Source: Protonemura montana (lineage: Eukaryota; Arthropoda; Insecta; Plecoptera; Nemouridae). Taken from it: 64,000 nucleotides of DNA. Made by a program: the position numbers and the translations under genes. How positions within the stretch are numbered: the first letter of the stretch is position 1; the number at the start of each line of letters is the position of its first letter. The stretch covers positions 3,104,001-3,168,000 of the forward strand of contig OX387611.1 in NCBI GenBank assembly GCA_947568835.1, given 5' to 3'. Shown here piece by piece: positions 57,963 through 64,000 of this stretch. The notes beneath the pieces are model-generated. The model was not told where the DNA came from and made no database searches. It saw nothing but the letters and a program-made list of their open reading frames with translations.

Positions 57963-60836
57963 CGTGTTCGACTAAGAAAGTGACTCTGCCCCAGTGCAAC
58001 TTTCACGTGTTTGACTGGACATGTGACTCCGTCCCAGTGCAACTTTCACGTGTTCGACTGGGCATGTGACTCTGTCCCAGTGCAACTTTCACGTGTTCAA
58101 CTGGACATGTGACTCCGTCCCAGTGCAACTTTCACGTGTTCAACTGGGCATGTGACTCTGCCCCAGTGCAACTTTCACGTGTTTGACTGGACATGTGACT
58201 CCGTCCCAGTGCAACTTTCACGTGTTCGACTGGACATGTGACTTTGTCCCAGTGCAACTTTCACGTGTTCGACTGGGCATGTGACTCTGTCCCAGTGCAA
58301 CTTTCACGTGTTCGACTGGGCATGTGACTCTGTCCCAGTGCAACTTTCACGTGTTCGACTGGGCATGTGACTCTGCCCCAGTGCAACTTTCACGTGTTCG
58401 ACTGGGCATGTGACTCTGTCCCAGTGCAACTTTCACGTGTTCGACTGGGCATGTGACTCTGTCCCAGTGCAACTTTCACGTGTTCGACTGGGCATGTGAC
58501 TCTGTCCCAGTGCAACTTTCACGTGTTCGACTGGACATGTGACTCTGTCCCAGTGCAACTTTCACGTGTTCGACTGGACATGTGACTCTGCCCCAGTGCA
58601 ACTTTCACGTGTTCGACTGGGCATGTGACTCTGTCCCAGTGCAACTTTCACGTGTTCGACTGGGCATGTGACTCTGTCCCAGTGCAACTTTCAAGTGTTC
58701 GACTGGGCATGTGACTCTGTCCCAGTGCAACTTTCACGTGTTCGACTGGGCATGTGACTCTGTCCCAGTGCAACTTTCACGTGTTCGACTGGACATGTGA
58801 CTCTGTCCCAGTGCAACTTTCACGTGTTCGACTGGGCATGTGACTCTGTCCCAGTGCAACTTTCACGTGTTCGACTGGACATGTGACTCTGTCCCAGTGC
58901 AACTTTCACGTGTTCGACTGGACATGTGACTCTGCCCCAGTGCAACTTTCACGTGTTCGACTGGGCATGTGACTCTGTCCCAGTGCAACTTTCACGTGTT
59001 CGACTGGACATGTGACTCTGTCCCAGTGCAACTTTCACGTGTTCGACTGGGCATGTGACTCTGTCCCAGTGCAACTTTCACGTGTTCGACTGGACATGTG
59101 ACTCTGTCCCAGTGCAACTTTCACGTGTTCGACTGGACATGTGACTCTGCCCCAGTGCAACTTTCACGTGTTCGACTGGGCATGTGACTCTGTCCCAGTG
59201 CAACTTTCACGTGTTCGACTGGGCATGTGACTCTGTCCCAGTGCAACTTTCACGTGTTCGACTGGGCATGTGACTCTGTCCTAGTGCAACTTTCACGTGT
59301 TCGACTGGGCATGTGACTCTGTCCCAGTGCAACTTTCAAGTGTTCGACTGGGCATGTGACTCTGTCCCAGTGCAACTTTCACGTGTTCGACTGGGCATGT
59401 GACTCTGTCCTAGTGCAACTTTCACGTGTTCGACTGGGCATGTGACTCTGTCCCAGTGCAACTTTCAAGTGTTCGACTGGGCATGTGACTCTGTCCCAGT
59501 GCAACTTTCACGTGTTCGACTGGGCATGTGACTCTGTCCCAGTGCAACTTTCACGTGTTCGACTGGGCATGTGACTCTGTCCCAGTGCAACTTTCACGTG
59601 TTCGACTGGGCATGTGACTCTGTCCCAGTGCAACTTTCACGTGTTCGACTGGGCATGTGACTCTGTCCCAGTGCAACTTTCACGTGTTCGACTGGGCATG
59701 TGACTCTGTCCCAGTGCAACTTTCAAGTGTTCGACTGGACATGTGACTCTGTCCTAGTGCAACTTTCAAGTGTTCGACTGGGCATGTGACTCTGTCCCGG
59801 TGCAACTTTCACGTGTTCGACTGGACATGTGACTCTGTCCCAGTGCAACTTTCACGTGTTCGACTGGACATGTGACTCTGTCCCAGTGCAACTTTCACGT
59901 GTTCGACTGGGCATGTGACTCTGTCCCAGTGCAACTTTCACGTGTTAGACTGGACATGTGACTCTGTCCCAGTGCAACTTTCACGTGTTCGACTGGACAT
60001 GTGACTCTGTCCCAGTGCAACTTTCACGTGTTCGACTGGGCATGTGACTCTGTCCCAGTGCAACTTTCACGTGTTCGACTGGACATGTGACTCCGTCCCA
60101 GTGAAACTTTCACGTGTTCGACTGGACATGTGACTCTGCCCCAGTGCAACTTTCACGTGTTCGACTGGGCATGTGACTCTGTCCCAGTGCAACTTTCACG
60201 TGTTCGACTGGGCATGTGACTCTGTCCCAGTGCAACTTTCACGTGTTCGACTGGGCATGTGACTTTGCCCCAGTGCAACTTTCACGTGTTCGACTGGACA
60301 TGTGACTCTGTCCCAGTGCAACTTTCACGTGTTCGACTGGGCATGTGACTCTGTCCCAGTGCAACTTTCACGTGTTCGACTGGACATGTGACTCTGTCCC
60401 AGTGCAACTTTCACGTGTTCGACTGGGCATGTGACTCTGTCCCAGTGCAACTTTCACGTGTTCGACTGGGCATGTGACTCTGTCCCAGTGCAACTTTCAC
60501 GTGTTCGACTGGGCATGTGACTCTGTCCCAGTGCAACTTTCATGTGTTCAACTGGGTATGTGACTCTGTCCCAGTGCAACTTTCACGTGTTCGACTGGGC
60601 ATGTGACTCTGTCCCAGTGCAACTTTCACGTGTTCGACTGGGCATGTGACTCTGTCCCAGTGCAACTTTCACGTGTTCGACTGGGCATGTGACTCTGTCC
60701 CAGTGCAACTTTCAAGTGTTCGACTGGACATGTGACTCTGTCCCAGTGCAACTTTCACGTGTTCGACTGGACATGTGACTCTGTCCCAGTGCAACTTTCA
60801 CGTGTTCGACTGGGCATGTGACTCTGTCCCAATATT
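57963..60836 (+). repeat. 43-bp minisatellite, about 67 units, each with an E-box-like core
   Basis: The unit includes TGACTCTGTCCCAGTGCAAC and TTTCACGTGTTCGACTGGGCATG. Nearly every unit has CACGTG; a minority read CAAGTG. Three-unit (129-bp) duplications are visible near 59278 and 59407. It lies upstream of the DH31-R TM3-4 exon, presumably in its preceding intron. Confidence 0.95.
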
Positions 60837-61242
60837 GCAAACAGAAAGTAAAAACTTACAACTCAATGCTCTTCTCCAAGAACTCAAAATCAATACGATA
60901 TTCAAATCTACAACTTAAATGTCTCATGAATAATTTAAAACTAATTAAAAAGGTCTAAAAATGAACGTTTTATGAAAGTATCTTTTTTACTGCTTAATTT
61001 TATAGCGTATGCATTTAATTAAATTTATGACCGTCTAGACAAGTTAATTGATTTCTCGTTACCTCGTTTCTTGTCAAACTCGTTAAACGGAATAACAGTT
61101 TGCTGGATGCATCGTTAAGCTGCATGTTTATACTTAACTCGCTTAGTGTGGGAGAAATATGAGCTTTTTTAGTTTAATGAAAATTTTTTTTTAATTCTAA
61201 GAGTTTTTAAATTTATTGCAGTCGTCGCACTATTCCTGGTAA
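60837..61242. other. Spacer between two minisatellites; nothing recognised
   Basis: AT-rich unique DNA of about 400 bp with no exon-like segment on either strand. Confidence 0.5.
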
Positions 61243-62685
61243 CACCACGGGACAGTCCTTGTGCTGGTATCTTCTCTCACGGTCTAGACTGTAGCAATGC
61301 AGGGACAGTCCTTGTGCTGGTATCTTCTCTCACGGGCTAGACTGTAGCAATGCAGGGACAGTCCTTGTGCTGGTATCTTCTCTCACGGTCTAGACTGTAG
61401 TAATGCAGGGGACAGTCCTTGTGCTGGTATCTTCTCTCACGGGCTAGACTGTAGCAATGCAGGGGACAGTCCTTGTGCTGGTATCTTCTCTCACGGGCTA
61501 GACTGTAGCAATGCAGGGGACAGTCCTTGTGCTGGTATCTTCTCTCACGGGCTAGACTGTAGCAATGCAGGGGAGAGTCCTTGTGCTGGTATCTTCTCTC
61601 ACTGGCAAGACTGTAGCAATGCAGGGGACAGTCCTTGCGCTGGTATCTTCTCTCACAGGCTAGACTGTAGCAATGCAGAGGACAGTCCTTGTGCTGGTAT
61701 CTTCTCTCCTTGGCAAGACTGTAGCAATGCTAGGGACAGTCTTTGTGCTGGTATCTTCTCTCACGGGCTAGACTGTAGCAATGCAGGGGACAGTCCTTGT
61801 GCTGGTACCTTCTCTCACGGGCTAGACTGTAGCAATGCAGGGGACAGTCCTTGTGCTGGTATCTTCTCTCACGGGCTAGACTGTAGCAATGCAGGGACAG
61901 TCCTTGTGCTGGTATCTTCTCTCACGGGCTAGACTGCAGCAATGCTAGGGACAGTCTTTGTGCTGGTATCTTCTCTCACGGGCTAGACTGTAGCAATGCA
62001 GGGACAGTCCTTGTGCTGGTATCTTCTCTCACGGGCTAGACTGCAGCAATGCTAGGGACAGTCCTTGTGCTGGTATCTTCTCTCACGGGCTAGACTGTAG
62101 CAATGCAGGGGAGAGTCCTTGTGCTGGTATCTTCTCTCACTGGCAAGACTGTAGCAATGCAGGGGACAGTCCTTGCGCTGGTATCTTCTCTCACAGGCTA
62201 GACTGTAGCAATGCAGAGGACAGTCCTTGTGCTGGTATCTTCTCTCCTTGGCAAGACTGTAGCAATGCTAGGGACAGTCTTTGTGCTGGTATCTTCTCTC
62301 ACGGGCTAGACTGTAGCAATGCAGGGGACAGTCCTTGTGCTGGTACCTTCTCTCACGGGCTAGACTGTAGCAATGCAGGGGACAGTCCTTGTGCTGGTAT
62401 CTTCTCTCACGGGCTAGACTGTAGCAATGCAGGGACAGTCCTTGTGCTGGTATCTTCTCTCACGGGCTAGACTGCAGCAATGCTAGGGACAGTCTTTGTG
62501 CTGGTATCTTCTCTCACGGGCTAGACTGTAGCAATGCAGGGACAGTCCTTGTGCTGGTATCTTCTCTCACGGGCTAGACTGCAGCAATGCTAGGGACAGT
62601 CCTTGTGCTGGTATCTTCTCTCACGGGCTAGACTGTAGCAATGCAGGGACAGTCCTTGCGCTGGTATCTTCTCTCACGGGTGAGA
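61243..62685 (-). repeat. 53/54-bp minisatellite, about 27 units, inverted relative to 50859-54445
   Basis: Reads GACAGTCCTTGTGCTGGTAT CTTCTCTCACGGGCTAGACTGTAGCAATG-type units on the plus strand. Shared variant patterns recur 538 bp apart, i.e. a higher-order unit of about 10 monomers. Confidence 0.95.
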
Positions 62686-64000
62686 CCGTAGATTTGCGTA
62701 ATAATATTCCGCTTTTGCAAATTACATTACCTTGCTTCTGTGTTGCCTGATATTTACAGGTGAAATGCTTCTGGCAATTGAAGGTATTTATGGAAAATTC
62801 AATTCAATTTTCTGCTTTAAATCCTTGCGTTTGTTCAAACCTGTTTGGTTTATTCTGGTATGTGATTCAGAGATACCAGATTTTCACGGAATATAGATTT
62901 TTCGATTCTATTATTTTAGAAATGAGGTTGATTATAAAGATGCTCGTAGCTAAAGCTTTGAATAGATTTTTTATTTATTATTAAAAAAAATTGATTTTTA
63001 TGTACGGTTTAATAAATCAAAAGATGTCTGGATTTTTTTATTGAATGCTGAAAGGGATTTGAAATGTTGTGAGCTGTAATGGTCTTCAATTAGTGGGTTT
63101 GACAGATCAAAGACAACTGCAGAGTTTTTTGCTAAAAGATGAAAAGATATTTTGATGAAACCGAAGCAAGTTCACGGGGCCGTGTCTTGAATTCTTTATC
63201 CGTAAAGTCGACTTAAGCCGAAGATTAGCGGGATTAGCCGAGCGCGTTCAGGTTAAGACTGCATTTAATAATGAAGAATTTTGGAATTGCTTTACGTGTA
63301 AAATAAGAAGCTGTTTTATATGCGAGGAGTTCGCCACTTAAAATTAAGTCACGTTGCGTATGAATGTTAAATTTATTGAAAGTTAAACTTAATTGTTTTG
63401 TTCTTAATTGTTTTTCTAATCAATTTAAGGGAATGTTTGTAGATTAAAGTTTTTTTTTTAACATTTCTCCTTACTTAAATTTTCTAAGCTTTCTAACGGT
63501 GTTTTTATTTTTTCGTTATCATTAACGGTTCGTTAGCTAGAAGCCTAAACGTCTTAGAAGGCGAACCAAATCACTGAAAAGTGCTAAAGTTCAAACTGCT
63601 ACTGCGCATGAACGGTGCGGGACAAAATTTTGAAAAAAATAGTGAAAGTCTGTTCTAAGTCCACTTTATGCCTAAGCATACTTTTATTTCATATAAAAGT
63701 TGGTCAGGTTTAATGATGTGTTGATTTTGTGAGAACTTTCCCATATGCACGTAAACACATGTAAAAACATGACATTTTTTATACACGGCGACACTTTTCC
63801 ACACCATTCTCTCGCTGTCTTATTTTGAAACTTTCAGAACACAGAGTTTATACTTCTATCATATGCTATATGTTTATATGCTATCAAATAGAATTTTTTC
63901 AAGCAAATCAAACAACCACTTTGAAAGATAATGGGGTAGAAAAAATAAAAATGGGGAATGGATATAATATATATATTTTTTTAAACGAATTTTATGTTTT
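62686..64000. other. Right-edge AT-rich region; no exon recognised
   Basis: Probably more of the DH31-R intron. No class B receptor ectodomain cysteine pattern or TM1-TM2 frame was found on the minus strand. Confidence 0.45.

Overview
The window is animal genomic DNA, almost certainly from an insect (or a close arthropod). The evidence is a canonical pigment-dispersing factor (PDF) precursor, an arthropod-type DH31 (calcitonin-like diuretic hormone) receptor, a high intron density and AT-rich intergenic DNA. The species cannot be named from the sequence. Coding exons were rebuilt by hand from reading frame, splice signals, phase matching and protein family resemblance. Every phase in the six gene models below closes.

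Layout, left to right. (1) 155-3937, minus: a SKP2-type F-box/leucine-rich-repeat gene whose 3' part runs off the left edge. (2) 8931-12345, plus: the PDF neuropeptide gene, with promoter, untranslated first exon, signal-peptide exon and peptide exon. (3) 13340-28857, minus: a complete 17-exon CDK11 (PITSLRE kinase) gene, 887 codons. (4) 29601-33018, plus: a complete 6-exon MUL1 mitochondrial E3 ligase gene, 324 aa, head-to-head with CDK11 across 743 bp. (5) 33800-36602, plus: a complete 5-exon COP9 signalosome subunit 7 gene, 272 aa. (6) 42382-57692, minus: the last six coding exons of a DH31 receptor-like class B GPCR, whose 5' exons lie beyond the right edge.

Most remaining DNA is repeats, with a strikingly different tandem array or foldback element in nearly every intron. 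Dispersed families are: a 5S rRNA-headed SINE whose 5S part is tandemly amplified as 91-bp monomers; a tRNA-like repeat amplified as 52-bp monomers; a second tRNA-headed SINE; and three foldback/MITE-like families, one of which carries a 60-bp minisatellite. Large minisatellites have units of 11, 31, 36, 41, 43, 49, 54, 57, 68 and 73 bp. Several arrays recur in introns of different genes or in inverted orientation within one gene.

Most notable: the 36-bp unit can be traced from one copy inside the SINE body, to two, to about 43 copies; about 67 tandem 43-bp units, most with a CACGTG E-box, lie in the DH31-receptor region; complementary 54-bp arrays flank three receptor exons; and introns with GC-AG boundaries occur in CDK11 and SKP2. 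The long uninterrupted reading frames in the window are tandem-repeat artefacts and are not annotated as genes.
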